This document shows positions 44,840 through 55,797 of a stretch of 64,000 nt of DNA, in pieces; the stretch's first letter is position 1, and each line of letters starts with the position of its first letter. Below the pieces are notes generated by a model. It made no database searches and was not told the origin of the DNA. It worked only from the letters and a program-made list of their open reading frames with translations. The stretch spans positions 138,501 to 202,500 of the forward strand of contig RPFO01000595.1 in assembly GCA_009746045.1 (NCBI GenBank). Reading direction: 5' to 3'. This DNA is from Mesostigma viride (Eukaryota; Streptophyta; Mesostigmatophyceae; Mesostigmatales; Mesostigmataceae). Position numbers and translations under genes: made by a program.

Positions 44840-47800
44840 CATGGCAACGGCCGCGCCCACGGCAATGGCCACGGCAACGGCCACAGCCATGGCGGCAGCA
44901 GCGGGGGGCGCGGCGGGCGCGGTGGTGGTCGCGGTGGTGGCGCAGGGGTCGGGCGTGGTCGCGGGCCGCCCTGCTCCGTCTGCGCCAAGCCTGGACATGA
45001 CGCCGCCACCTGCTGGACTGCCCATCCCGCCCAGCGCCCTGCTCACCTCCGCGGTGACGGCGCCGGGCACGCCCATCACACCGACGCAGGCCTGCCTCCC
45101 TTGGAGACGACGTACGCGTTCCACGTGGGTCGAGGCCCTTTGTGTGCTTCCCTGCGCGCCAACCCTTTAGGTGCTTCCCTGCGCGACGGTGTGCAGCCTC
45201 ACGGGCAGGCCTCGCTTCGTCCAGTGCACGGCCTTGCGCCTTCCCCGTCCCGCTCGGGCAGTCGTCTCTCGGCACCCCGCCCCAGCACCTCCTCGGACTC
45301 GACGGCTGGTTCCTCAACCACCGCTCCTTCTGTGCTTCACACGGCCGCAACGGCCTCGGCTAGGTGTGCCCCGGAGTGGGTGGTTGACACGGGTGCCACG
45401 TACCACATGACGCCTCACCGGGCGGACTTTGGCGATGGATTTGATCCCGCCTTCCGGCTGCGCATCACCGGCTCGGGCGGCAATCTGCATGCGGGCGGCA
45501 GGGGCCCTCTGCTTCTCCGGCTCGGCACCCCGGACGTGCACCTCGGCCCAGCTTTGTATGTCCCAGGCCTTCAGGCCCGCCTACTCTCGGTGAGCCAGCT
45601 CTTTAAAGCCGGCCATGATGTGGACTTTAAGCACCTGCGCCTCACTTTGGGGACCCGCACGTTCCCCCTCGTGGAGTGTGACGGCATTTACTTGCTCCGC
45701 GGGGTGGCGCCCCATGCCCTCGCCACATCAGCCGCCCCCGTGGACCTGATGCAGTGGCACCTGCGCCTCGGACACGCTGGCGCGGATCGTATTGCTCGGC
45801 TAGCCGCCGACCCCGCCTCAAACATGGTGACCCACGGTCCCAAGGCTCCCACGTGTCCTTCCTGCCCTGCCGGACACTTGCGGCGGAGCAGCTTTCCCCC
45901 CAGCACGACGCCACGCTGCGCGACCCCTCGCCATCGCCTGCACTGCGACCTGCTAGGTCCCATGCGGACCCCTGCCGTGTTGGGGGACTGGCGGTATGTC
46001 CTGGGCATCACGGATGAAGCCACTCGTTTTCACTGGGTTTACTTCTTGAAGACGAAGGACGCTGCCGTTGGGAGCCTGCGTCACTTCCTGGCCACGGAGA
46101 TCAAGCCGTTCCGGGCGTCCGCGGCCACGGCGCCTGTGGAGCTTCGCTCCGACCAAGACGCGGTTTTCACTGGCCAGGACTGGCGCGCCGTCTGCGCCGA
46201 GTATGGCGTGCGGCAAGAGTTCTCGTCCCCCTATACGCCGGAGCAGAACGGCGTGGCGGAGCGATTCTGGGGCGTCGCAGTTAGCATGACCAGGAGCATG
46301 CTGGCGCATGCTGGCCTCGGCAAGGAGTTCTGGGCTCTAGCCTTTGCATGCGCCATCTACATCATCAACAGGCTGCCCTGCCGCAGCAACCCGGAGCACG
46401 CAACGCCCTACTTCCTCATGTATGGGCGCCCTGCGGATTTATCCGGCATGCGTGTGTTTGGCTGCCCCTCCCACGTCTTGGTTGAGGGGGCAGCCCGTGA
46501 GAAGTTTGATTCTCGCGCTGAGGATGGCCTCTTCGTGGGATACAAGCTTGACTCCCCGGCCTACCTCGTATGGGTGCCCGACAAGGCGACGGGCGGCGGG
46601 CGTGTCATCGAGCGCAAGCACGTGCAGTTCGACGAGACGTGGCGCAACCGGGCCCCGCAGGCTGCGCAGTGGCTCCCGGCGGCCCCCTTTGCGGAGGCCG
46701 ACCTCTTTCCCGCCGACATGCTGACTCCTGCCCCTTTGCAGTTACCCTCTGCCTCTGCCGAGGACTCTGGGGGGCCGGCAACGCCCTCCACTGCCTTGCC
46801 CGCAGGCCGTGAGGACAGCTATGTCAGCATCGGGGGGACTCCTGAGCGTTTCGTTCTCCCCCCGGCCGCCGCTGCGGCCATCCAGGCACTTGTGCGGAAC
46901 GGCCATGCTCCGACGGCTCCGGCTCCTGCCTCGGCGCCGACATCTTACCTCACCGTGTCAGATGCTCGACAGCATGCCCCTCTGTTGCGCGGACAGGCCT
47001 CTGGCCACTCGCGTTCTGCGGCGTCATATGAACACGCCGGGGCGGGGATGCCTCCGCCGCATTTGAGTACCTCGGTTGACCTGGAGAGCACGGCTGACAG
47101 CACCGGCTATTCTCCTCCGGCGTCCCCTGGTGCCTCTGCAGGTCTCCTCCCCGTGTGGGGTTCCCGTGGTGCTGCCTTGTGTGGCGACCTTTCTCATGGC
47201 AGTAACACCCCCGCTCCCCCTGGTTTCGGGGGCGATGATGTATTGGATGACGCACTTTCTTCCTGGCCGGATCAACCTGTCACCAAGGCTGCACGGATCC
47301 ACGCGCATCACTCACTTGTCGCTGACCTGTGCTTCGCTGCTGCTTTTCATAGCCAGCCTGCGTCCGTGCCCTCCTCTCCCGCTGCCGCCCTTGCCTTGCC
47401 GGAATGGCGCACGGCCATGGAGAGTGAGCTGGCCAGCCTCCAGGAGCACCAGGTTTACGAGCTTCTGCATATGCGTGATCTTCCGCGCGGTGCCAAGCTC
47501 CTACCCACCAAGTGGGTCTTCGCCCAGAAAGCTGATGGGCGGTGCAAGGCCCGGTTTGTGTGCAAGGGGTTTGCACAGCGCGAGGGCATTGATTTCGGTG
47601 AGACTTTTGCTCCCACCGTCCGTGCTGCCACCGTGCGCCTGGGCTTGGCTCGTGCTGGCACTGCTGGCCACCCCATCCGGCAGCTGGATGTCCGCACCGC
47701 GTTCCTCTATGCTGAGTTGGAGGAGGACGTGTATGTCCTTCCCCCCAAGGGCTTTGAGGAGCGCGACCCCACTGGCCAAACGTACCTCTGGCGCCTCCGG

Positions 47801-48802
47801 CGGAGCCTCTATGGGCTCAAACAGGCGCCCCGGAACTGGCACCACACGCTCCGGGACTACCTCATCCATGAGACTGGCGCTGTCCAGAGCACCACGGACA
47901 CGTGTCTGTTCCTGTATGTTGGTGGTTTTGCCTTCGTCCATGTCGACGATCTCCTGGTCTCCCACTCCTCGGCGGAGTGGCTATCGCAGTGGACCCAACG
48001 GGTGTCCCAGCGCTTCCAGATCACCGAGACGGATGCCCCCTCCCTCTTTCTGGGGGTCTCCCTGGTCCTCGACCCGCCGGCGCGCACAGTTTTTCTGCAC
48101 CAAGGCCCGTATCTGGAGGCCCTCGCTGAGCGCTTTGGGGTCTCCCCACGGGCGGTGAAGACGCCCGTCGTCCCCAACACCCCCCGTGGTGAGGGGGGGC
48201 TTCTCAACGCGGACGACACTCGCGTCTACCAAGCGATCACCGGGGCACTCCTGTATGCGATGGGATGCACTCGGCCTGACCTGGCATTCGCAGTCAACCT
48301 GCTGACTCAGAATATGAAAAACCCTACTGTAAGCGACCTTGGGCTGGCACGCCGGGTGCTTCAGTACGCGGTACACACCAAGGACCTGGGTCTGTCCTAC
48401 TCGGGGCAGGGGGGGCTGGTGGCCTACTCGGATGCCGACTGGGCAAACGATCCTGTGGACCGCAAGTCAATCACTGGCAACGTGGTCATGTACCGCGGTG
48501 CTGCGGTGGAGTGGACCAGTCGCAAGCAGCCCACTCCAGCCCTGTCCACCTGTGAGGCCGAGTACATGGCCCTGTGCGGTGTCACGCAGCAGGTGGTCCC
48601 CTTCTCACCATCACCAAGGAGTTGGGTGACCCGGCCTCAGGGCCAATTCAGGTGTTTTGCGACAACACTGGTGCTGTGGCTCTGTCACGAGACCCTGTTC
48701 ACCCTCGGCGTACCAAGCACATCGACGTCAAGTACCACTACATTCGCGCGAAGGTCGCGGATGGCACCGTTCAGGTGTCTCACCTTCCTGGGGCAGCGAT
48801 GA
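44054..48802 (+). CDS. Copia Gag-Pol polyprotein
   Basis: Numbering from the codon at 44054. The Gag UBN2-like domain spans about 20-195 (ETVEPYVNRSELLYAKLQAA). A Gly-Asn/Gly-His repeat follows (about 220-280), then an RGG-like stretch. Zinc knuckle CSVCAKPGHDAATC (C-X2-C-X4-H-X4-C) is near 306. Aspartic protease WVVDTGATYHMT is near 441. Integrase has H-X4-H (WHLRLGH) and CPSC, the catalytic Asp in HCDLLGP (about 630), Asp in RSDQD (about 700) and Glu in PEQNGVAERFW. RT shows RFVCKGFAQREGIDFGETFA, QLDVRTAFLYAELEEDVYV, YGLKQAPRNWH and FVHVDDLL (about 1294). RNase H shows AYSDADWAND and STCEAEYMAL. Near 48600 the frame breaks (see next entry). All other catalytic residues are present. Confidence 0.9.
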
Positions 48803-48876
48803 TCGCCGACATGCTCACCAAGGCACTACCTGAGCCACGTTTTGTGGAGCTCAGACACAAGTTGTTGGGTATTTGA
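48597..48876 (+). CDS. Copia RNase H C-terminal part, shifted frame
   Basis: Following LCGVTQQVV, the conserved end continues only in the neighbouring frame: LTITKELGDP, then VFCDNTGAVALSRDPVHPRR, TKHIDVKYHYIRAKV and MLTKALPEPRFVELRHKLLG, with TGA at 48874-48876. The switch lies in a CCCC run at about 48598-48601; one extra C restores the frame. The element may be fully coding in the genome. Confidence 0.8.
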
Positions 48877-49008
48877 GTTACTGGCAATTAGTGATGAGAC
48901 AACATAAGGACACACTTGCTAGCCTGTGACACTGGTCCCATACTACAGTTCTTTTAGTGAACATTTGTTCTGGCTTGCTTGAGTTTGTTTTCCGGCCTGT
49001 GTGCCGAG

Positions 49009-49017
49009 TAAGGGGGG
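49009..49017 (+). other. Polypurine tract
   Basis: TAAGGGGGG immediately before the 3' LTR start, the expected plus-strand primer position. Confidence 0.75.
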
Positions 49018-49449
49018 TGTCAGAAGTATCGACACACCTGCCTGAAACTAGTACTTATAGTTTAGTGCTAGCTCTGGACTACATGGACGGGCATGTGCCG
49101 CATGTTTAAGTTCTGTTCCATAAGTGACCCAGTCATTCTGTGACTGACCTTGAACTTTGGTTGTGAATGGTTGGCTTGAGATCACGTTATGATTGTAACT
49201 GCCACACAGTCAGAAAAGACCCAGTTTGGTGTGGCCACGTTGTAGGTAGATCATAACTGCTACCCAGTAGCTGAGCCTGGAATTGTTTAAAAGGCGAAGC
49301 TACGCACCTTGTTTGCTCTCTCAGTACCTCACACCTCACACACTCCTGTGGTGGAACTAGCAGCCGGCCAGCTGCCGACTGAGACTTATTTTTATCTGAG
49401 TGAAATAAAGTAAAACTTTGTGGCAAACATTGTTTTCTCACTCCTAACA
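49018..49449 (+). repeat. 3' LTR (432 bp)
   Basis: TGTCAGAAGT...CCTAACA. I see no difference from the 5' LTR outside the MITE. Confidence 0.95.
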
Positions 49450-49542
49450 CCAGCCTTGCGCACGCCAGCCTTGCGCACGCTGCGCCGCGCCCAGCCTTGC
49501 GCATCGTCTGTTCGGAACAGTGTCTGTTGTTTACAAAAACTC
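49450..49542 (-). repeat. Right inverted arm, outer end
   Basis: Reverse complement of 9095-9190, ending CAAAAACTC. CACAGGCGAAA (49543-49553) follows, matching the left flank. Confidence 0.9.
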
Positions 49543-49553
49543 CACAGGCGAAA

Positions 49554-50098
49554 TGCCCTCCCACACAGGTGACTGGCGAGTGAACACGGGCGATCGATTA
49601 TCCATTATCCTGTGCTGCCATGAAGAGCAACGGCCGAATTCTGTACTGTAAGGCAAAAACGCAGGATGACAGTAGCCGCTTGCGCTGCTTCAAACGGCCA
49701 ACAAAATGGTAACAGCTCGAGTTTCCGTTTCATTACAGCGCATAGGACTTACGGCTATGCGAAACTGCAGTACCGTATAGGCAGGTGATATGTACGTGCC
49801 GAGTTATGAAACACGCGGGTTTGAGATAAGAACGGCATATTCCTGTTGGCCATGGCATTTCGTTTTTCCAAACGTATTTATGCGCGAACCTTGGCGATCG
49901 GTATTTTTCGTGATAAGGCTCGATAATTATGAGATGTAAATCCTGCTGGTCAAGACAGAGATTTTTTCCTTGAAAGCGTCCATGGCAAACGGATTTCCTA
50001 TCCTTTCTCATTACGCTCATCTTTGCTTTGAATATTCCGTGCACAGGTTTATTGCTAGTGGTTGGGCTCGTAGGGAAATTGGGCACGTTCTACAGTGC
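49554..50098. promoter_or_regulatory. Upstream region of the five-exon gene
   Basis: 545 bp between the end of the giant element and the first ATG. No ORF. It would contain the promoter of the gene at 50129. No TATA element can be assigned with confidence. Confidence 0.35.
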
Positions 50099-50128
50099 AT
50101 GGAGCGAAGAAGTCGACGTAAGTTCTAA
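50099..50128 (+). promoter_or_regulatory. Upstream ORF or alternative first exon
   Basis: ATG at 50099 gives a nine-codon reading frame to TAA at 50126-50128, ending one base before the main ATG. It contains C|GTAAGTTC at 50116/50117, the same donor sequence and phase as exon 1 (C|GTAAGTTC at 50282/50283). It is therefore either a uORF or an alternative coding first exon. Confidence 0.4.
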
Positions 50129-53100
50129 ATGGAGCCACTGACAGTCAGGAAACGAAAATTCTGTGTCCCGTTTGCACCAGAGGCTCCGAAGGAAAGCCTC
50201 GCAAAGCCAGCTCACAGCCAATCACTAAGCAACTCAGACGCACTGGGAGACCGCATCTTACTCAAGACAATCGAATCTTCCCGTAAGTTCTCACCATGCT
50301 TTTCATTGTTGATTTGCTGGCTCTGAGTCCCGTGCTTAATTTCGACATGCAATCGTGTGCCGCTGGTCGGAGTTGCATTTCCGTATTTGATTGATGTGTG
50401 GAGATTCCATGCTTTGAAAATTGTTTCGCAAATTGTTTGTCATATCTGGGCCTCTCAGGTCGAGAATTTATACTGATAGTATAGTTAGCCACAGAAGGCT
50501 TACTGTTTGGTATTCTAAGCATTTTCGAGGTACCTCTTGGCATCGTCCAGAGTTTACCTTTCCTGCTGCTTCTTTCTAGGCGGGATAGAAACAAAGCAGT
50601 TATAAATATTTCCATCACTAGCACATACCGATACTGCATTAACCAACCTGACATGTGGTTGCTTCTTATGATCTGGCAATCAATTTTTTAGCCATTTGCG
50701 CATGATTGTCACTCAGATCTGTAGTACTGTACAGGAGCCCTGACCCTGAATAATTATGATGGTATATAGTGCCAAGTTCCATCTTTCCAGGCATCCTTTG
50801 ACATTGTAAGTGTCTTCTATTGATTCAGTGCTAGGGGACTGTTTCAATCTACACAACTCAAAGAACTGGATGTATTAAGGATCCCGGCCTGATGCGTTGC
50901 ATAATATTGCTGGCCGGCCGGGGAAGCTAAGCGCCTTTCCACATTTGCTGCCGCCCAGGCGCAAATTGGGAGGACTCGGATTGGTCCGGTCCGGAAAAAA
51001 ATAGGTTCGACGTTTAATTGGCGCGGCGAAACAGCGGTGAATTGATCGGGAGCTTCTTTCCACAACCAGATCCGATCCGTACCATCCTGGCGCTTCCCCC
51101 GCCGGTTTTTACAACTCAACCTACCTTTCTTGACCCTAATTCTGATCGGAACTGGCCGGAACTGCTTTTTTGCAGTTCTGGGAGTTCTGGCAGTTCCAGT
51201 CGAATTAGAGGTCGTGACCTAATTGGACGGTCAAGTGTGGAAACCTCTAGTTCCGGAACTGGCCGAATTAGGACCCTCGCTGCCCGGAACTGACGAATGT
51301 GGAAAGGGCCTAACCATTCATTTGCTGCACTTCCCGAGTTTTTGGATCATGCACAACCGCAGTTTTGAGGACTGAGGGCCAATGCCTAGATGAGCGAACT
51401 TAAACAATTTTGCTTTCTGCTCCCATTCTCATCAATCCGTTTCCCAATTCTCTATGCCTATAAAAGTTTTATATGGACACTAAATGGCTAGGTTCACGAT
51501 GCTGTAGGTGCTTTGGTATCAACTTTTTCAGGTGGGCCAGCATACTCCTCCCAGGACACCTATCATCCGGCACCATCTGAGCACTCGGAGCAGGCGTACA
51601 CACCAGCCGGGCCACCATGGAAGCGAGCAGCAGGCATGCAAGGCAACTCTCATGCCTTTTCCTTCTCAGCACCCCTCAGGGCTGCAAGAGCAGAGCTGGC
51701 CCCAGTCCTGCAAGCTCCGCAGAAGCTTGTGAGAATCCCGGTAAGCCCCTGCTGGGCTCTCTGGAATGAAATGCAAATGCTGCTAAACAGTGTAGCAGAA
51801 TAACATGCTACTAAAAGTGAGGAAAGCATGGCGCAACTGTGCATTGCTGCAGCTCGACTGCTTTTACCAGGTTCTGTGTGGGCGTATCTGCTTTGCAACG
51901 AGGATGGAGTTTTTTTAACGCAAGATTCCCAAATCTTTGCCAGGTTGCATTTGGCTGATATATCATGTGTATGCTTCTGTGTTGTGCAAAGCCCCTCAGT
52001 ACTCACATCTGCTTCCTTACCTGCCCTGCATGGTTGCGTGTCTATAGTCACTGCCATTGCCCGAATGTCCAGTGCAGCCCAGCATGAACCTCTGCAGCGG
52101 CTGGCTCCCTTTGCTGATGGAGGAGAGCTTGCAGTTCACCACAGGCGGACAAGGTATGAGGCTTTGGGCCTTGGTTTCAAGGTCTTCATGCTTGGCTAAT
52201 TTCTATTTGGGTCCTAGTGGTGATCCACCTTGCTGCGCTGCTATGTCATAACTAATTGTGAAGTTTGTACCCATCACACTGTGAGACATGACCGGCGCGT
52301 ACGTCATAAATGAAATGAGTACTGCTTCTTACAGCATACTGGCTATCATATGCAACACAGTTATAACCCTAATAGGACACTCGGTGGTACGATTAACAGC
52401 AACAATGCAGTGTTTAACAAGATACAGAACAACAGTACAACATCATTTATGAGGCTCAATCAACATCTTCTTACTGCGGCATCATTGGCCCTGGCCGTGC
52501 TTGCCATTGTGTGTGATCAGCCGTCATCCTGCCACCCCAGCCGGTGACCGATCGGCAGGGCCAGCGCGTGCCCCTCCGCCCCTTTGCCCGTGCGCTGCCC
52601 ATCGCCACGTTGATGGGCCAGGTGCTGCCCAGCAAACAGCCACTGCCGCCCCCGGTGCTCTCCACCCCCCACGGCCTTCTCACCAAGCCCAGCAATGCCA
52701 CACGCATGCAGGGTCCTGACGTCGGTAGCATTGCTTGCAGTACTTTAAGCGGGACCAGCACAAGAGGGAGCATGCTCCCCCCTTGCTGCGCGCCCAGCGC
52801 GGTGTCATCCGTGTCAGGGGCGCTCTGCCGCGCTGGGAAAAAGGCCCTAGATGAGGAGGAGGAGGAGGAGGTGGTGGCCAGTGGGAGCGCATGCAGCAGC
52901 CAAGCAGGCAAGAAACTTGCTGGTGGCGTGAATCTGCTCAACGCCCAGGACATGCCTGGCAAGCCTGAAAGCACAGCAGCGGAGCGTGACAAGAGTTCAG
53001 CTGAACCAGGTCGGAGTGTTGCGGAAACGGCCGCATCCTTGCAAGGAGATAAGCATACAGGAAGGTGAGTCTTGACATGCAATTAAAGCCTATTTCATGC

Positions 53101-54087
53101 CCAGCACACCCTGGTGACCTTTGACTAGTCTTCGTTTGTAGTAGACTGTGTACCGTGTATTGGATGTTGACTCTGGCATGCTATCTATGGTTGTTTGGTA
53201 GTTGGCTGGCCAAGCGGAATCTTCAGGTTTATTCCGTGCAGGCATCTTGTTCCATGCATCTCTCCGCATCTGCTTGTACAGTTGTTTTCACCTAGAGCCC
53301 ATTGCCTCGTGCTTGAAAATCCAATTCTTGCTAGTGCCCTGCAAAATTTGAATCTCGATTTATTCTTGCAGTTAGCGCCAACTGATATGCACATTGGCTG
53401 AAGTACTTGAGCCAATTTTGTATATTGACAGCAATAGCAAGGATTAAGACGACATGACACTTTCTACATTCTTATTCACTCTCCTAATTATTAGTAAAAG
53501 CAGATGACCTGCTAGCAGTCTTACGCAAGTTAAGGTTGCAGCTACCTGGTGCTAGTATGCTGCCCGTTGGAAGATCGAAAATTAATGCGAAACACAAGCC
53601 CTTGCACTCACGCACTTTGGTTTGTTTTTGCAGCCGTGAGCCGTCAACTATGCTTGCCGCGACCAGCAGTCAGCGGCATCTCTTGTCAGACCATGGTCGG
53701 CCAGAGGACGTGCCTGCTTCAGGGGCCATGCCCCCGTCCCCGCCACAGGCGCCGCTTGTCCCCCATGCAAGCACGCCATCTCATTCAAGTGTGATGCGAT
53801 TTTCCACGCCGTCCGCCAACCTTCGAGCCCAGCTGGACGCGCTTCACGTAAGAACAGTTGCAGATGCCAAGGCGGTTGGCCTGCCAAAAACGGGAGTGCC
53901 ACAGGGAACGTGTGCCACAGACGGTGCACCAAGGTGTGCTGCTCCTTTGCCCACATGCGCCGACCTCAAGCTGCAACTGGAGCAGCAAGCAGCAGACATG
54001 CAACGGATCATGAGTTCCCTGAGCATGCAAATGCAAGAGTTGTTAACATACCCACGCTTTGAGTTTTTGCCCGTTGAGGCGAGCTGA
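50129..54087 (+). CDS. Five-exon gene for an unrecognised 488-aa protein
   Basis: Exons: 50129-50282, 51532-51740, 52048-52153, 52521-53064, 53634-54087 (TGA). Every intron is GT-AG with good donors (GTAAGT, GTAAGC, GTATGA, GTGAGT) and pyrimidine-rich acceptors (TTTTTCAG, TTTTTGCAG) for introns 1 and 4. Exon lengths 154+209+106+544+454 = 1,467 nt keep one open frame. The protein begins MEPLTVRKRKFCVPFAPEAP, has a short conserved-looking segment LLMEESLQFTTGGQ at the exon 3 end, Pro/Ser-rich middle parts, an EEEEEE run in exon 4, and a C-terminal helix (CADLKLQLEQQAADMQRIMS) likely to be a coiled coil. No catalytic domain, signal peptide or TM segment is seen. It is probably a mostly disordered nuclear or scaffold protein. 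Function unknown; additional small exons in intron 1 (1.25 kb) cannot be excluded. Confidence 0.7.
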
Positions 54088-54899
54088 TAAATGCATGGTC
54101 ATGCCTGCAGTTACAGCCGAAGACAGCTAGCAGCGACCCCTTGCTTGTCGCTGCATGCCTAGCTGGCAATGGCTTACGTCGTGCAGCAGTACGCTATGCT
54201 CTGAAGGTGTCGGCATCGATCCTAGCCGTGTGACCTGGAGAGATATCTTCTTCGGCAGGTCTAGATTGTGATGAGTATGTGAAGCAGTACCAAGTGCGGT
54301 TGGGCACTGCCAATTCAATACGCTGGGTTATACTGACAAAGATGCAGGTAGAGAGAGAGGTAGAAAGTCTTGTTGATGCAGCCAATCCTTGGGCATGCAG
54401 GCTGTCCGTTGCATGAGTATATGTTTGTATCTGATGCATGTTTTACTGTGTTTAAGGGCTGTGTGCTTGGTGTTCAGGCAACTTCAACATTGAGCTATAA
54501 CGTGCCAATCAGCCAATATGCCAGGCAATTGCCGGTCGTTTTAATTTAAGTAAGACAACTATTCCTGGACGCATGGCGATCCAACGTCGTGGAAGGAATA
54601 GGATAGTTGTCTGATAGGAAAGACGCGAAAATCGTGGGGGCAGCGCGGCTATCTGAAGGAAGACCTGCATGGAGGGAGACAGATGGTAACAAACGTTGAA
54701 AAAGTTAATAGAAAAAAACCAAACTAAGAGGGTAAAAAGAGAACACACACACGTGAAGGGGTTAAAAGAAAAGGAACCGGAAGTATAAACTAAAAATGAA
54801 AAAAAAAATTAAGAAATTAATAAATATAAGAAATTATCAATAAAAAAACAATCATATATAAATAAAAGTAAGCACTTGCGTGTTTAATTTATTACTTTA
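54088..54899. other. 3' flank of the 488-aa gene, no gene seen
   Basis: Presumed 3' UTR, then intergenic sequence that becomes strongly AT-rich (about 54780-54900). Confidence 0.5.
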
Positions 54900-54960
54900 T
54901 TAATTTATCTATATTATGAGGTTAAATTTTTAATTAAATTAAATTATAACACGACTCCGT

Positions 54961-55468
54961 GCCCTATGTTTCCCACATTATTCGCGGCACAGGCGCCTGG
55001 GCCTAGCCGGGCACCTGGCCCGCACAGATCAGGTAGATACATCAGATGGACTAGCTGGCACCAAGCCCGCCCAGCCTGGGCGATAAGTCCTCACCTGGCG
55101 TGCCCCCGGCCGCGCGCGGCAGGGCCGCCACCCGTGGACTTTTCGTGATATAGACTCGGCATGGACATGTGCTACACTAGACGTGACGGGCTCACCCCCG
55201 GGCAGCCTCCTGGTCTGTCTGTAATATGGAGGCAGATGGTGCGCAAGGATAGATGGCACGTAGTGATGAAGGAGACCACCCCCAAGCCTGTGGGGGCTCC
55301 GCGTGTGACCAAGTATGGCATTCATAGCGATTCGGGCCGCGGTGCCCACACCCCTGTGAACTAGGACCTAGATATAGCTTACACCATCCATTCCATCCCA
55401 TGTTCCCCTCCCACTGAGGACTTATGCTCACGCGACGCAGTCACGTGTCTATTTATTAATTAATTAAT
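54961..55468 (+). mobile_element. 5'-truncated LINE insert with 8-bp TSD
   Basis: GACTCCGT at 54953-54960 and 55469-55476. The insert carries the ORF2 C-terminus (FRGTGAWA-shifted start, then SVIWRQMVRKDRWHVVMKET), the 3' UTR and a TTAATTAAT tail. Compared with the 57-kb copy it has a small insertion near 54983 and an early stop (TAA at about 55084). Confidence 0.8.
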
Positions 55469-55496
55469 GACTCCGTTGGGAGATCATGTAGCACAT

Positions 55497-55797
55497 TGAA
55501 TTGAATTGAATTGTAACATAACTCCGTTGGGAGTATATGTAGCACATAGCCCTTGAGAGGGGGCATATGGCCTATCATACATCCTAAGCTACTTCCTGCA
55601 AGGGTGGGGATGTAAAGGACCCTTGCTCTAGGTGCACCAGGGCACTTGCATCCCCATGATCTTCAAGCTATGCCCAGCGAAGGGGGAGCCTGTCATGGGG
55701 GGGAAGATCAGCATAGCTATACAAAAAGGCTAGGGCATGGCGTCTCAGCAGAGAGTTACTCCCTGCATGGGCACAACATAGCTAAATAAAGCTAGGC
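55497..55797 (-). mobile_element. 301-bp family B 3' UTR insert with 14-bp TSD
   Basis: ATCATGTAGCACAT at 55483-55496 and 55798-55811. The insert is only the family B 3' UTR, hairpin and GAATT-type tail, severely 5'-truncated at GCCTAGCTTTATTTAGC. Nearly identical to the 3' end of copy 3 (36206-36500). Confidence 0.85.

Larger units (their letters stand above)
42571..49454 (+). mobile_element. Young Ty1/Copia LTR retrotransposon with 5-bp TSD
   Basis: CCAGC at 42571-42575 and 49450-49454. LTRs start TGT and end ACA. The two LTRs are identical by eye once the MITE in the 5' LTR is removed. The internal region encodes Gag, protease, integrase, RT and RNase H in Copia order. It is inserted into the right arm of the giant element. 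Confidence 0.95.
9095..49542. mobile_element. Candidate giant 40.4-kb TIR element (Mutator-like by TSD length)
   Basis: The outer ends are inverted copies beginning GAGTTTTTGTAAACAACAGA. The inverted arms run about 3.2 kb inward (9095-12290 and 49542-39675, the latter containing a Copia insertion), and an 11-bp direct repeat brackets the whole. Long TIRs with a 9-11 bp TSD are typical of Mutator-like elements. No transposase is recognisable inside, so it would be non-autonomous or decayed. The 27-kb spacer is filled with nested TEs and satellites. An alternative is a non-transposon inverted duplication with a fortuitous 11-bp repeat. The missing decisive evidence is an empty site elsewhere. 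Confidence 0.55.

Noticed and set aside
50262-52057. Minus-strand ORFs (about 130 aa) opposite the five-exon gene
   Set aside because: They span introns and exons of the plus-strand gene and show no family resemblance.
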